NCBI GenBank assembly: GCA_023416655.1
Contig: JAEZHK010000102.1
Span: 1-61,580 of the forward strand
DNA: 61,580 nt
Direction: 5' to 3'
Source of the DNA: Bacillota bacterium
GTDB lineage: Bacteria > Bacillota > Clostridia > Christensenellales > Aristaeellaceae
Part shown: one piece after another, positions 50,892-60,225 of the stretch
How the letters are laid out: each line of letters begins with the position of its first letter
Position numbering within the stretch: the first letter of the stretch is position 1
Position numbers and translations under genes: made by a program
The notes under the pieces: model-generated
Told to the model about the DNA's origin: nothing
The model's database searches: none
What the model saw: only the letters and a program-made list of their open reading frames with translations

Positions 50892-51464
50892 CTAAATATT
50901 CCGATATACGAGCACCTCCTGGGATTTCGTACAACAGCTTTCAAGGCAGGCCACAACATACACATAGCCCAGTGTCCCCGCAGGGACCAGCCAAAGAATT
51001 TCCGCTACGCCGGTAACAGCGCTTGGGCAATCTATCCCGATGAGGCTGGCCAGTTCACAGGTTTCCGTCCCGGTTGGCTCAATAAAGAAATAGGCTTTTG
51101 AAACCGGAAGGTTGAATGTAGCCCGAACAATGACCCTGCCCTCAAGTTGAACAGATCCGCTTTCAAATGGCAGCGCATCTCCGGTATCTGTAAAGAATCT
51201 GAGCGAAAGAACACGAAGATTGCATGCCGATGGCCCAGTGGCAGGAATGCATATCACCTGACCCACATAGATGACATTCTTGTCTGTGATCTGTGGGTTT
51301 GCTTCAAGAAGCGCTTCCTCTGTAATTGAGAAGGTTCGCGCAATGTTGAAAATCGTATTGCCCCTCTCAACTGTATACAACTGTCTGTTACAGGTTTGAG
51401 GCGGTGGCGGAATCCTCACGCCTGCGGCAGGCACTGCCGCCAATGTATATGTATTGTTTTCCAA
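50892..51464 (-). CDS. LysM-domain protein, spore-coat-like
   Basis: A 190-residue protein translated from TTG 51464, which follows AAGGAG at good spacing; an upstream in-frame TTG was rejected. After a Pro-rich N-terminus with no signal peptide, a single LysM domain runs from about residue 29 to 74 (LYTVERGNTIFNIARTFSIT, then VIYVGQVICIP). The rest is a beta-rich domain with several cysteines (ETCELASLIGIDCPS, ACLESCCTKSQE). LysM proteins lacking export signals are common in Clostridia as spore coat or cortex-binding proteins, which is my best guess. Confidence 0.75.
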   Translation of the reverse strand: MENNTYTLAAVPAAGVRIPPPPQTCNRQLYTVERGNTIFNIARTFSITEEALLEANPQITDKNVIYVGQVICIPATGPSACNLRVLSLRFFTDTGDALPFESGSVQLEGRVIVRATFNLPVSKAYFFIEPTGTETCELASLIGIDCPSAVTGVAEILWLVPAGTLGYVYVVACLESCCTKSQEVLVYRNI

Positions 51465-51605
51465 AAGATCATCTCCTTCCTGGGTTGACAATGCATCCTA
51501 TGCTCATTGAAAAAAGAGGTGCTGCAAATGAAAAGATAATCCACAATCCATTCGGTTGGACGTGGTGGTGATGGCTATCGGCCATCCAGGGCTTTCCTGC
51601 CATGC

Positions 51606-51646
51606 AAAAAGCCTGCCGATGTACATCGCGCATCTGCAGGCTTTTT
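51606..51646. terminator. Bidirectional terminator downstream of the Ig-like gene
   Basis: Stem AAAAAGCCTGC/GCAGGCTTTTT (51606-51616 and 51636-51646) has T runs on both strands. It ends the minus-strand Ig-like transcript 14 bases past its stop. Confidence 0.8.
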
Positions 51647-51659
51647 TGATTAGGGGCGG

Positions 51660-54600
51660 TTATGTCGGAGGCAAGTTCGTTTGTGCAACATCCTCAGTTG
51701 GCGCGGGGGGTTCGGTTGACACTGGTGCTTCAGTTGGCGCTGGTGCTTTAGTTGGCGCTGGCGTTTCCGACGGCGCGACCTGGGGTTGGGACTTTGAGGT
51801 TCCGGGCAGGAGCGTAATCCGGATCGAGACGGATACGCTCTTTCTGAGCTTTGAAACCGCCTTCACGGTCACAACGCCGCTCTTCCCCTTGAAGCGGACC
51901 GTGCCGTCGGGGGCGACGGACGCGAGTTTTTTATTGTTGACGCTCCAGGTGACGGCGGGGTCAGCGCCGTCCGGCTTCGCACGCGTGTACAGCCTCAGGG
52001 GATTCCGCTCGGCCGGATACACGGTGAGCGTCATCCCAAGCGGCACAGCGTCCGCCGCGTCGCTGTCGAACAGGAAGAGGTTTGACGGCAGCGGGCGCAC
52101 CGTGACCAGAAGGGTTCCGGAAATGCCCGATCCGTCCGCCGCGGTGGCGGTGATCGTCACCGCGCCCGCGCGCCTCCCGGTCACCACGCCGTTTTTATCG
52201 ACGGTCGCGATGGATTTGTTGGCGGATGTCCACTTCACCCCCTTGTCGGTCGCGTTCGCGGGCAGCACGGCAGGCTTCAGTTTGATGGTCTTGCCCGCGC
52301 TGACCGCGCTAACGTTCGCGCTCAGGTCGATGGACGAAACTTTCTGGTAGACGGTCAGCGTGCAGCTCGCCTTCTTGCTGTTGCCGGTGATCACGGTGAT
52401 GGTGGTCTTGCCGGGCGCAAGCGCGGTCACGGCGCCGTCTTCGGTCACCGAGGCGACGAGCGGCTTGGACGATTCGAAAGTGTAGCCGGTGGGGTTTCCC
52501 TTGAACGTGGGCGTGAACGCGTACGCGTCGCCCACGGCCAGCCGGAGCGTCTTCACCGGCAGAGAAACGGAGGACGGGCCGGGCAGAACGTCAATTTTGA
52601 CATCCTTCGTCACGCCGTTGTACGTGGTCAGCGTTAGCGTCAGGGAACCGACCGTTCTTCCGGTCACACGCACGGTGTCCTCCGACACTTCGCTGAACGA
52701 GACGCAGTTATCCCCCTTTGCCGAGACCGTGAACGCGCCGGATTCGCCGCTTGGCAGCGAGATGGTCAGGTTCTTCCGGTCGCCGACGGCGAGGGTGAGG
52801 TGGTTGCTGGACACGTTGATTTTGGTCGGCGCGGCAACCACGGTGACGGTCACGTGGTCGCGCTTGTCGTTCATCGTGCGGATGGTCAGGATCGCCTGGC
52901 CGGTCGCCAGGCCCTGGATCCAGTGCCCGCCCGTCGAGAGAATCGAGCGGTCGGAGGTGTAGTAGGCGTAGGCGCTGGTCGCGCCCGCGTCAAATTCCGG
53001 CGGGAAACGGTCCATGTTGAGGCGTTCACCCTTGCCCAGCGTGATGTTCCCGGTGGAGATGCGCACCCACTTCGGGTCGGCCGCGCCGACGGTCACCGAA
53101 ACGCTGTCCGACACGCCGTTGTACATCGACGCGGTGATGACGGCGGTTCCAACGCCCACGGCGGTCACTTTGCCGGTCTTGTCCACCGTCGCGACGGACG
53201 GCTTGCTGCTCACATACCGAATGTCGAAGTCCATCTCGACATAGAGATCCGGCACGTCCACGTCCGCGGCCAGCGTCAGCGTGTCGCCCACGCGCATCAT
53301 GGGGTCGCCCTCTTCCACCGAAAGCGCCAGCGAAGCCGGCGGGTAGATCACCTCGATGGTGGCCTCCGCCCGCCGCCCGCGGGAATCCTTGACATAAATG
53401 GTCACCCGGTCGTAGGTGTCGCCCTCCTCCGGGTCATAGTAGATGCCCCTGGCCGTGACGACGCCGGAGGTCTTTCCCACGCTCGCGATCTGTGGGATGC
53501 TGGAGGAATACGTGCAGGAAACGGGCTTGCGCGTGTTCCGGTCGTAGGCGACGAGTTTGAAGGTCGTGCCCCAGAAGACCCGCTCGAAATCGGAATTCAG
53601 ATAGATGCCGTTGACCGGCTTAACGGTCAGCGTGATGGCCGCCTGCGCGCCGGTAAAATTGCCCGTGACCGTCACCTTGGCCTTGCCGGGCTTCTTGCAG
53701 ATAAACTCGCTGCGCTGGTCGTCGTCAAAATAGATCACGGATGGGTCGCTGCTTTTGAACGTGTACATCCCGTAGACCGGGAAGCCGTTGTCGATCATGA
53801 TATCGCCGAATCCGTCGGGCGCCATTTCCGAGCAGCTGTAACTCAGCGCGAGGGTCTTTGGTTTGCTCACGCAGCGGATGGTCGCGGTGACCTTGCGCCC
53901 CAGCGCGTCGACGGCGTAGATGTCGCCACCGTTGTGACTGGATATCGCCGTCGCCAGGCCACCTTTTGTCAGCGAGAAGTTGCCGTTGTTGTCGTCCGCC
54001 TTGGAAAACGTCGCGGCGACCGGCGTGCCCGCGCGCGTCGTCACGGTGAACTGTTGGGATTCGCCACTTGCGAGGTAGGCGACGGTTGGGTGGATCTCGA
54101 TGGAGTTTTGGTCTTCCAGCACCGTGACAGAGCAGGTGTCCCGGATGTCATCGTCCGCGGCGGACCTGACCATGACCGTCGCCTTGCCGTATCCGCGCGC
54201 GGTGACCAGCCCGTCCTGGTCCACCGTCGCGGAATCACTGTAGCAATACCAGATGTAACTGCCGTCGCCACCTTCGTAGTCGTAGGAGAGCTGGAATGTC
54301 TCGCCCTCGCGAAGCGTCACGGCTTTGTGCGAGATCATCAGCGTCTTGGGCGGCTCCATCACGTGAAACTCGCGGGACAGCACCGTGCCGTCCGGCGCGG
54401 TGACCGAAATGGTCGCCCGGCCGTACCCGACCGCGACGTAGTCGTCGGAGGGGCCGTATCCGCGGAAGTTGATGACCGTCGGATCCGAGGTGGTCCAGTC
54501 ATGGACGCCGTCGTACCCAAACACCGCCGTGCCGGTGCCGTCCGGGTTCAGCCGGCAGACGTAGGGGTCGAGATACGTGCCGACGCTGATGTCGTCGCGA

Positions 54601-54710
54601 TTCGAAACATACAGGTAGTACGTGGGCGCTTCAGCCTGTGCCGTTGACGCCATCGGGATCAAGGCAAGAAGGAACAGAAGCAAAAGTGCCGCGAAGACAG
54701 GTTTTCTCAT
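51660..54710 (-). CDS. Secreted multi-domain Ig-like (Big_2) surface protein
   Basis: A 1016-residue exported protein from ATG 54710, with a signal peptide (RKPVFAALLLLFLLALIPMA, cleavage near AQA-EA). Most of the length is about ten bacterial Ig-like repeats of 75-90 residues. Each ends with the Big_2 signature, for example VDQDGLVTARGYGKATVMV, VDKTGKVTAVGVGTAVITAS, TEDGAVTALAPGKTTITVI and VDKNGVVTGRRAGAVTITAT. The last 45 residues are Pro/Thr/Ala-rich (PSETPAPTKAPAPTEAP). No LPXTG anchor, S-layer or catalytic domain is visible, so an adhesive or structural cell-surface role is likely. Confidence 0.88.
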   Translation of the reverse strand: MRKPVFAALLLLFLLALIPMASTAQAEAPTYYLYVSNRDDISVGTYLDPYVCRLNPDGTGTAVFGYDGVHDWTTSDPTVINFRGYGPSDDYVAVGYGRATISVTAPDGTVLSREFHVMEPPKTLMISHKAVTLREGETFQLSYDYEGGDGSYIWYCYSDSATVDQDGLVTARGYGKATVMVRSAADDDIRDTCSVTVLEDQNSIEIHPTVAYLASGESQQFTVTTRAGTPVAATFSKADDNNGNFSLTKGGLATAISSHNGGDIYAVDALGRKVTATIRCVSKPKTLALSYSCSEMAPDGFGDIMIDNGFPVYGMYTFKSSDPSVIYFDDDQRSEFICKKPGKAKVTVTGNFTGAQAAITLTVKPVNGIYLNSDFERVFWGTTFKLVAYDRNTRKPVSCTYSSSIPQIASVGKTSGVVTARGIYYDPEEGDTYDRVTIYVKDSRGRRAEATIEVIYPPASLALSVEEGDPMMRVGDTLTLAADVDVPDLYVEMDFDIRYVSSKPSVATVDKTGKVTAVGVGTAVITASMYNGVSDSVSVTVGAADPKWVRISTGNITLGKGERLNMDRFPPEFDAGATSAYAYYTSDRSILSTGGHWIQGLATGQAILTIRTMNDKRDHVTVTVVAAPTKINVSSNHLTLAVGDRKNLTISLPSGESGAFTVSAKGDNCVSFSEVSEDTVRVTGRTVGSLTLTLTTYNGVTKDVKIDVLPGPSSVSLPVKTLRLAVGDAYAFTPTFKGNPTGYTFESSKPLVASVTEDGAVTALAPGKTTITVITGNSKKASCTLTVYQKVSSIDLSANVSAVSAGKTIKLKPAVLPANATDKGVKWTSANKSIATVDKNGVVTGRRAGAVTITATAADGSGISGTLLVTVRPLPSNLFLFDSDAADAVPLGMTLTVYPAERNPLRLYTRAKPDGADPAVTWSVNNKKLASVAPDGTVRFKGKSGVVTVKAVSKLRKSVSVSIRITLLPGTSKSQPQVAPSETPAPTKAPAPTEAPVSTEPPAPTEDVAQTNLPPT

Positions 54711-54775
54711 ATTGATGGAACCTTTCCGGACGCACATGCCCTTGAATGATGAAGTTGACGTTAAAACGTGCTTCC

Positions 54776-54805
54776 ATTATATAGAAACGGCGGTGCGGAT
54801 GTCAA
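54776..54805 (-). promoter_or_regulatory. Promoter of the Ig-like surface protein
   Basis: TTGACA (54800-54805), an 18-base spacer and TATAAT (54776-54781) on the minus strand; transcription would begin about 60 bases before the ATG. Confidence 0.75.
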
Positions 54806-55197
54806 TACTTTTAGGGAATCCTTATTACGTCGATAGGAAATTTATGAAAATCAGAGAGGTTCCAGTGCGGGACCCTTTAGGATACGACTTGACGGTGTTG
54901 ATGGCCGTATAGGCCAAGCTGGTTCGATGAGAGATTGCATGGAGAAGCGAAATTCCGGCATATCCATCCAATGGAATTCCACGACAACCATACGATCAGT
55001 AATAAGGCCAACGGCATTGACTCAGAAGCCAAAGCATGATAAAGTGGATTGGTTTTCTTGGGCGCAAACCAGACGCACCTTTTGCGCGATTTTCGGAATT
55101 TGCATATCATACCGGAACAAAGCTGTTGCCTGCCCGACCGGTTCGTCAGGAGCAACCGGAAAAGGGAATGATCTTTGCCAAAGAATAGAGGCGTCGC
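54806..55197. other. 390-base gap before the second MATE gene
   Basis: I see no convincing gene. Several frames give coding-like scraps, such as HTISNKANGIDSEAK near 54985-55030, but none has a start or a family match. A possible plus-strand promoter TTGACT-N17-TAAAGT (55017-55045) may serve the MATE gene at 55198. The AT content is higher than in flanking genes, and the stretch may be old mobile-element debris. Confidence 0.35.
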
Positions 55198-56577
55198 ATG
55201 CTTACCAAAGACCGCGCGTTTTACCGGGAGTTCTTTTCGCTTTATTGGATGCTCGTACTTCAGAATGTAATCATCCTTTGCGTCAACTTGACCGACAACG
55301 TGCTGCTCAATCACTTCTCAATGGACGCGATGTCAGGCGCCTCGACCGTCAATCAGATCCAGTTTCTGATCCAGAACATCATCACGGGCGTCGGCGACGG
55401 AATGGTCATACTGGCCAGCCAATACTGGGGGCAAGGCCGGACCGAACCGGTCAAACGGCTCTCCGGCATCGCGGCGCGATTTGCGTTTGGGTTCGCTCTA
55501 GTCATGTTCGCGCTGGTCAGCTTCGCGCCGCAACAAGTATTGCATCTGTTCTCCCCCAAGGAATCGATCATCAACGAGGGCGTGAAATACATTGATTTCA
55601 TGCGGTTCACCTACCCGATCTTCGCCGTCACTTCCATCCTGCTCGCGACGCTTCGAAGCGTGCAGACGGTGCGGATCGCGTTTTGGATCTCGCTGTCCAC
55701 GCTTTTGACCAATTTCCTGTTCAATTACACGCTGATCTTTGGCAATTTCGGCTTCCCTAGACTGGGTGTCACCGGTGCGGGCATCGGCACGCTGTGCGCC
55801 CGTGCGATCGAAATGTGCATAGCGCTGGTCTACGTTGCCAGAATCGATACGAAACTCGGCATCAAACTCAAGGACTATCAGCGCGTGGATCGGCCGCTGC
55901 TGAAGGACTACGCGCGCGCCGCCATACCGGTGATCGCGGTCGCAGCGATGTGGGGCGCGTCCACCGCGCTGCAGACGATCGTGCTTGGCAACATGCCTGG
56001 GGACCCGGACCGGGTCGCGATCGCGGCAAACGCCGCCGCATCCAACCTGATGATGATCCTGAAGGTGGCTTCGGTAGGCGCCGCGTCCGCTGCCGCGGTG
56101 CTGATCGGCAAGACCGTCGGCCGCGGAGATTTTGCAAAGGTGCGGGAGTATTCCAGAACGCTCCAGTTCATGTTTCTGATCATCGGAGCCATCATAGGCA
56201 CTCTGCTGTTCATACTCAGGCAGCCCGTGCTGAACACGCTGTTCAGCGGGCTCACGGACGAGGCGCGGCAGATGTCGAATTCATTCCTGCTTGTCATGAG
56301 CGTGACAATCGTGGGGATGGCCTATCAGATGCCGACCAACACGGGAATCATACGAGGCGGCGGGGACTCCATGTTCTGCCTGAAGCTGGACATCATCAGC
56401 ATTTGGATGATCGTATTGCCGGTCTCCTTCATCGCGGCGTTCCTATTGAACTGGCCGGCATACGGGGTGTTCATTTGCCTGAACGCGGATCAGGTGTTTA
56501 AATGTCTGCCTATCGCAATCAAGTGCAACGGGTATCGCTGGATCAAAAAGCGCACTCGCGACGCGGTCGCAAACTGA
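55198..56577 (+). CDS. MATE-family efflux transporter 2
   Basis: A 459-residue MATE transporter. Twelve membrane helices and the family blocks FFSLYWMLVLQNVIILCVNL, GDGMVILASQYWGQGRTEPV and VGAASAAAVLIGKTVGRGDF are visible. It belongs to the DinF/NorM-like part of the superfamily. The ATG at 55198 has only a weak ribosome site (AGAGG). It stands alone between the Ig-like gene and tex, which face the other way. Confidence 0.88.
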   Translation: MLTKDRAFYREFFSLYWMLVLQNVIILCVNLTDNVLLNHFSMDAMSGASTVNQIQFLIQNIITGVGDGMVILASQYWGQGRTEPVKRLSGIAARFAFGFALVMFALVSFAPQQVLHLFSPKESIINEGVKYIDFMRFTYPIFAVTSILLATLRSVQTVRIAFWISLSTLLTNFLFNYTLIFGNFGFPRLGVTGAGIGTLCARAIEMCIALVYVARIDTKLGIKLKDYQRVDRPLLKDYARAAIPVIAVAAMWGASTALQTIVLGNMPGDPDRVAIAANAAASNLMMILKVASVGAASAAAVLIGKTVGRGDFAKVREYSRTLQFMFLIIGAIIGTLLFILRQPVLNTLFSGLTDEARQMSNSFLLVMSVTIVGMAYQMPTNTGIIRGGGDSMFCLKLDIISIWMIVLPVSFIAAFLLNWPAYGVFICLNADQVFKCLPIAIKCNGYRWIKKRTRDAVAN

Positions 56578-56595
56578 GCGCTCCACCCATAAAAC

Positions 56596-56625
56596 AAGCC
56601 CGCCTGCGAACAAGCAGGCGGGCTT
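56596..56625 (+). terminator. Terminator after the second MATE gene
   Basis: A 12-bp stem AAGCCCGCCTGC/GCAGGCGGGCTT with a six-base loop, followed by TATAG, 18 bases after the stop. The stem may work for both strands. Confidence 0.75.
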
Positions 56626-56755
56626 TATAGCGTTCAAAAATCCCTTTTGCGCGGTTGTTCTCGCGAGAACCCCGGATCAATGCCTCGAATACAGGCAGGG
56701 GGCTTCCGTGGAGTTGTTCGTTCCTTTACGCCATTCTGTTGCAGCTGTTTTTATC

Positions 56756-58852
56756 CTAATCAACCTTCACCATACTAAGCCCGATTTTACCGCGCTCCTT
56801 GTCGATGAGGGCAACCCACACGGTCACCGTGTCGCCGACCGAAACGACATCGCTAGGGTGACGGATAAAGCGATTCGCCATTTTCGAGACGTGGACCAAT
56901 CCGTCCTGCTTCACACCGATGTCCACGAACGCGCCAAAGTCCACGACGTTACGGACGGTTCCTGTCAGTTCCATTCCGACCTTCAAATCGTCAAACGATT
57001 TTACGGCGCGGCTGAAAATTACGGGCGGCGCGTCGTCCCGCGGGTCGCGTCCGGGCTTTTTGATTTCCGCGATAATGTCGCGAAGCGTTGGAAGCCCTGC
57101 CCCAAGCTCTTTCGCCAGCGCGGAAACGTCCTCGATTTCGCCGCGCCTGATGACTTCCCGCGCAAGTTCGTAGCTTTCGGGATGAACGCCTGTGTTGTCG
57201 AGAAACTCCTTGCCGCCTCGAATTCGCAAAAAACCCGCACACTGCTTGAACGCCTTATCACCGAGCTTCGGCACTTTCTTGAGCTGCCTGCGGTCGGTAA
57301 ACGCGCCGTTTGCCTCACGGTAGGCGACGACATTCTTCGCGACCGTCGCGCCAACGCCCGCAACGTAGCCGAGCAAACTCGCGCTCGCGGTGTTCAGGTC
57401 AACGCCGACGCGGTTCACGACGTTCTCAACCGCCCCCGTCAGCGCGGTATCAAGCGCGGTTTGGTTGAGGTCGTGCTGATACTGCCCCACGCCCATGGAC
57501 TTCGGTGGGATTTTAACAAGTTCCGCAAGCGGGTCCTGAAGCCTCCGCCCAAGTGACATCGCGCCGCGCGTCGTCACGTCAAGGTCGGGGTATTCCTCGC
57601 TGGCAAGTTTGGACGCAGAATACACCGACGCGCCCGCCTCGTTGACGATCGTGTACTGAATTTCACGCCCTGACTTTTGAATAAAACTCGCGATGACTTC
57701 TTCCGTTTCCCGGCTCGCCGTTCCATTGCCAATGACGATGACGTTGATACCGTACTTCCTGCAATAGTTTTCAAGTATGCGCTCCGTGCCCGCGATGTCG
57801 GACTTTGGAGGCGTGGGGTAGATTGTCGTGTAGTCAAGGAGTTTACCGAACTCGTCCAAAACCGCGACTTTGCAGCCCGTTCGGTATCCCGGATCGATTG
57901 CGATAATCCTCGCGTCCTTGACGGGGCGGCCGGAGAGCAAATTTTCCGTGTTCCTGGAGAATACCTTGATCGCCTCCGATTGCGCCCGTTCCGTGAGGTC
58001 GCGGCGCATTTCACGCTCCAATGACGGCGCAATAAGCCGCTTGTAGCTGTCGGCGAGCGTAGTTTTCAGTAGTTCCGTAAAGATACTCTCGCCCGTGATC
58101 ACACGGCGCTCAAGCATGGTGGCGGCTTGCTCCGCGGGCGTGTCAACCTTGACCCTCAGCTTTTCCTCGCTCTCGCCGCGATTGATGGCCAATATCCGGT
58201 GGTTCGGGATTTTGGCAAGCGGCTCGTTGAAACCGTAATATGCTTCGTAAACGGTCTTTTCGTCCTTGTTGGCTGCTTCGCTGACGATCACACCGCGGGC
58301 GCGCGTGAAAGAGCGCAGTTCGGCGGTAATCTCCGCGTCATCGGCAACTTGCTCTGCGATCACATCACACGCGCCCTGTAACGCGGTTTCGGCAGACGGA
58401 AAGCCACCATCGGCATTGATGTACGGCTCCGCGAGTTTCAGCGGTTCGCCGCTTTGGAGTTTCTGCTTCAGGATTAGCATTGCCAGCGGGCCCAAACCCG
58501 CGTCCTTCGCCTTGCTTGCGCGGGTGGCGCGCTTCTTTCTGAACGGCTTATATAAATCCTCGACGCGCTGTAACGCTTCGGCTTTCTCAATTTCTGATTG
58601 CAATTCCGGCGTGAGCTTGCCCTGCTCGTCAATCAGGCGGATTGCTTCCGCTTTCCGGGCTTCAAGGTTTTTCAGGTATGTCAGCCGCTCGTCGAGCTCG
58701 CGAAGCGTCACATCGTCAATGCCGCCCGTCGCCTCTTTGCGGTAGCGGGCGATGAACGGTATCGTGTTGCCGCCCTCGATCAGCTCGACCGTTGCCGCGA
58801 CCTGCGCGGCGGACAGCTTGAACTCGGATGCCAGGTTTTGTTGTATGTTCAA
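56756..58852 (-). CDS. tex: Tex family RNA-binding protein
   Basis: A 698-residue Tex/YhgF protein, linked in other bacteria to transcript processing and stress tolerance. The N-terminal helical region (IPFIARYRKEATGGIDDVTL), a YqgF/RNase H-like domain (IIAIDPGYRTGCKVAVLDEF), helix-hairpin-helix motifs (LLGYVAGVGATVAKNVVAYR) and a C-terminal S1 domain (GMELTGTVRNVVDFGAFVDI and GLVHVSKMANRFI) are all present. The length is typical. It is probably monocistronic. Confidence 0.96.
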   Translation of the reverse strand: MNIQQNLASEFKLSAAQVAATVELIEGGNTIPFIARYRKEATGGIDDVTLRELDERLTYLKNLEARKAEAIRLIDEQGKLTPELQSEIEKAEALQRVEDLYKPFRKKRATRASKAKDAGLGPLAMLILKQKLQSGEPLKLAEPYINADGGFPSAETALQGACDVIAEQVADDAEITAELRSFTRARGVIVSEAANKDEKTVYEAYYGFNEPLAKIPNHRILAINRGESEEKLRVKVDTPAEQAATMLERRVITGESIFTELLKTTLADSYKRLIAPSLEREMRRDLTERAQSEAIKVFSRNTENLLSGRPVKDARIIAIDPGYRTGCKVAVLDEFGKLLDYTTIYPTPPKSDIAGTERILENYCRKYGINVIVIGNGTASRETEEVIASFIQKSGREIQYTIVNEAGASVYSASKLASEEYPDLDVTTRGAMSLGRRLQDPLAELVKIPPKSMGVGQYQHDLNQTALDTALTGAVENVVNRVGVDLNTASASLLGYVAGVGATVAKNVVAYREANGAFTDRRQLKKVPKLGDKAFKQCAGFLRIRGGKEFLDNTGVHPESYELAREVIRRGEIEDVSALAKELGAGLPTLRDIIAEIKKPGRDPRDDAPPVIFSRAVKSFDDLKVGMELTGTVRNVVDFGAFVDIGVKQDGLVHVSKMANRFIRHPSDVVSVGDTVTVWVALIDKERGKIGLSMVKVD

Positions 58853-58950
58853 AATCTTTCTACCACCTATATATTACTTGCGGGCGGATTTATAGAGGGC
58901 AAGCCACGCTTTCAGGTCGGGCAGCGTTGCCGGGGTGGGTGGGATGGAAC

Positions 58951-59019
58951 AATGGAATTCACGCGCTCCGGCACACCTTCGCAAACCCGCTCTACCGCAT
59001 CCGTTTCGCACGTTATTAG
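58951..59019 (+). pseudogene. Tyrosine recombinase fragment (C-terminal box)
   Basis: The plus strand reads NGIHALRHTFANPLYRIR, the HxLRHTFAT box of phage-type tyrosine integrases with the catalytic R and H. Only about 20 codons remain before a TAG at 59017-59019. The missing upstream part resembles the separate fragment at 59163-59435. Confidence 0.6.
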
Positions 59020-59162
59020 CTTACCCCAGTACGATGGATGACAGCGACGCCCATAAGATCACCCCAATTTCCCGACAAGCGTAGCACACGCTTTCGGACT
59101 TGTCAAATCACTTCCTCCAAAAAATTGTGCGTGCCATGCACGCCCCGGGCAGGTAAGCGCAC

Positions 59163-59435
59163 TTGAAGGTCACGAAGAACATGGTCCGGGTAAACGGCAA
59201 AAACACCGTCCGGCGCACCGCGAAGACCGAGTCCGGCAGGCGGACGATTCCCCCCGACAGTATCGCAATGCAGGCTGTCCGGCGCCTGAAGGCACAGGCG
59301 GTCCCTGGTTGCCCCAACGTGTTCGCCACTCAGACCGGGGAACACGTCAGCTGCCGGCATCTGCTGGCGACGATGGAGAAGGCCTGCGAGGCGGCGGGCG
59401 TGGCGCACCGGGGATTGCACGCACTGAGGTACTAG
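59163..59435 (+). pseudogene. Tyrosine recombinase fragment (catalytic core, truncated)
   Basis: A 90-codon stretch with the integrase core pattern: KTESGRRTIPPDSIAMQAVR, PNVFATQTGEHVSCRHLLAT and ACEAAGVAHRGLHALRY, then a stop exactly where the R-H box should continue. The upstream half with the first catalytic Arg and the final Tyr segment are gone. A 17-bp inverted repeat begins at the last base of the stop codon. Confidence 0.75.
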
Positions 59436-59478
59436 AAGGTGGGCAGCTCTGCTTGGGTGTACAGAGCTGCCCACCTTC
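59435..59478. terminator. 17-bp perfect inverted repeat at the integrase break
   Basis: GAAGGTGGGCAGCTCTG (59435-59451) pairs perfectly with 59462-59478 around a ten-base loop. It lies 31 bases beyond the stop of the minus-strand TrpA-like gene and directly at the broken end of the integrase fragment. There is no clear T run on the minus strand, so terminator function is only likely, not certain. Confidence 0.6.
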
Positions 59479-59508
59479 AATCCCCATTCAGTCAACAGGA
59501 TCCTGCTT

Positions 59509-60225
59509 TCAGCACTCCGCCTTGAAATCATGTATTTTCGCGATGAGGGCCTGCTTGTCGTCATACAACTTCAGAATCGTGCTGCCCACAAACACCGCGT
59601 CGGCCCCGGCCTCCCTGGCCATTCGCGCGTCCTCCGGCTGATGGATGCCCACGCCGCAGTAGATCGGGCGGTCGATGCCCTCGGTGCGCAGGTAGGCGAT
59701 CAGGTCTGAAAGCAGCGGGTACTTTTCGCTGACGCGCCCGGTGGTCGGCCGCGCCTGAAGATAGACGAAGCCGTTGGACTTTTTTGCGTGCTCGACCTCG
59801 TCCTGGGGCACATCGTACTGCACGTAGCAGCTGACGCGGATGCCGTCCCGGATCAGGCGCTCCTTGATCTCGCCGCTTTCCAGCCCAACATAGATGATGT
59901 CGAGAAAGCCGTTTCTGATAAGGAAGTCGCGGAAGCGTTCGTAGCCGATTTCCTTGAGCGTGGCCTCGTACACCACCAGGATGAAGCTGGTTCCGGGCAA
60001 TTGCGCCTTCAGCCGCGCGAGGCCATCCATGTAGGCATTGGGGTCGGCGCACTGCTTCAGCGCGTGCGCCATGCGGTTCTGAATGAACTCATTTTCAAGA
60101 TAGGGGTTATGGGCCGGAAAGTCGATTTCGATCACGTCGCATCCGGCTTCGACGTAGGTCTTGGCCAGCTCCAGGCATCCTTCGATGCTGGGGTAGCCGT
60201 TGGACAGGTAGCAGATCAACTTCAT
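59509..60225 (-). CDS. TrpA-like TIM-barrel protein
   Basis: A 238-residue homologue of the tryptophan synthase alpha chain, slightly shorter than true TrpA (about 265). The catalytic Glu is kept (VIEIDFPAHNPYLENEF, E33), but the TrpA aspartate D60 position is E44 here. The phosphate-binding ends GVGIHQPEDARMA and ADAVFVGSTILK are present. No trpB or other trp gene is nearby. Its ATG overlaps the alcohol dehydrogenase stop (ATGA). It probably cleaves or isomerises a phosphorylated compound other than indole-glycerol phosphate (inference). Confidence 0.8.
   Translation of the reverse strand: MKLICYLSNGYPSIEGCLELAKTYVEAGCDVIEIDFPAHNPYLENEFIQNRMAHALKQCADPNAYMDGLARLKAQLPGTSFILVVYEATLKEIGYERFRDFLIRNGFLDIIYVGLESGEIKERLIRDGIRVSCYVQYDVPQDEVEHAKKSNGFVYLQARPTTGRVSEKYPLLSDLIAYLRTEGIDRPIYCGVGIHQPEDARMAREAGADAVFVGSTILKLYDDKQALIAKIHDFKAEC

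Noticed and set aside
52800..54647. 615-codon plus-strand open frame
   Set aside because: Antisense to the Ig-like repeats; the Arg/Val/His-rich translation mirrors the repeated codons rather than encoding a protein.
54755..54783. Plus-strand promoter TTGACG-N17-TATATA
   Set aside because: It overlaps the stronger minus-strand promoter of the Ig-like gene and no plus-strand gene starts within 400 bases.
59509..60225. Genuine tryptophan biosynthesis gene trpA
   Set aside because: No trpB or other trp genes nearby, shortened length, and the second catalytic aspartate is replaced by glutamate.
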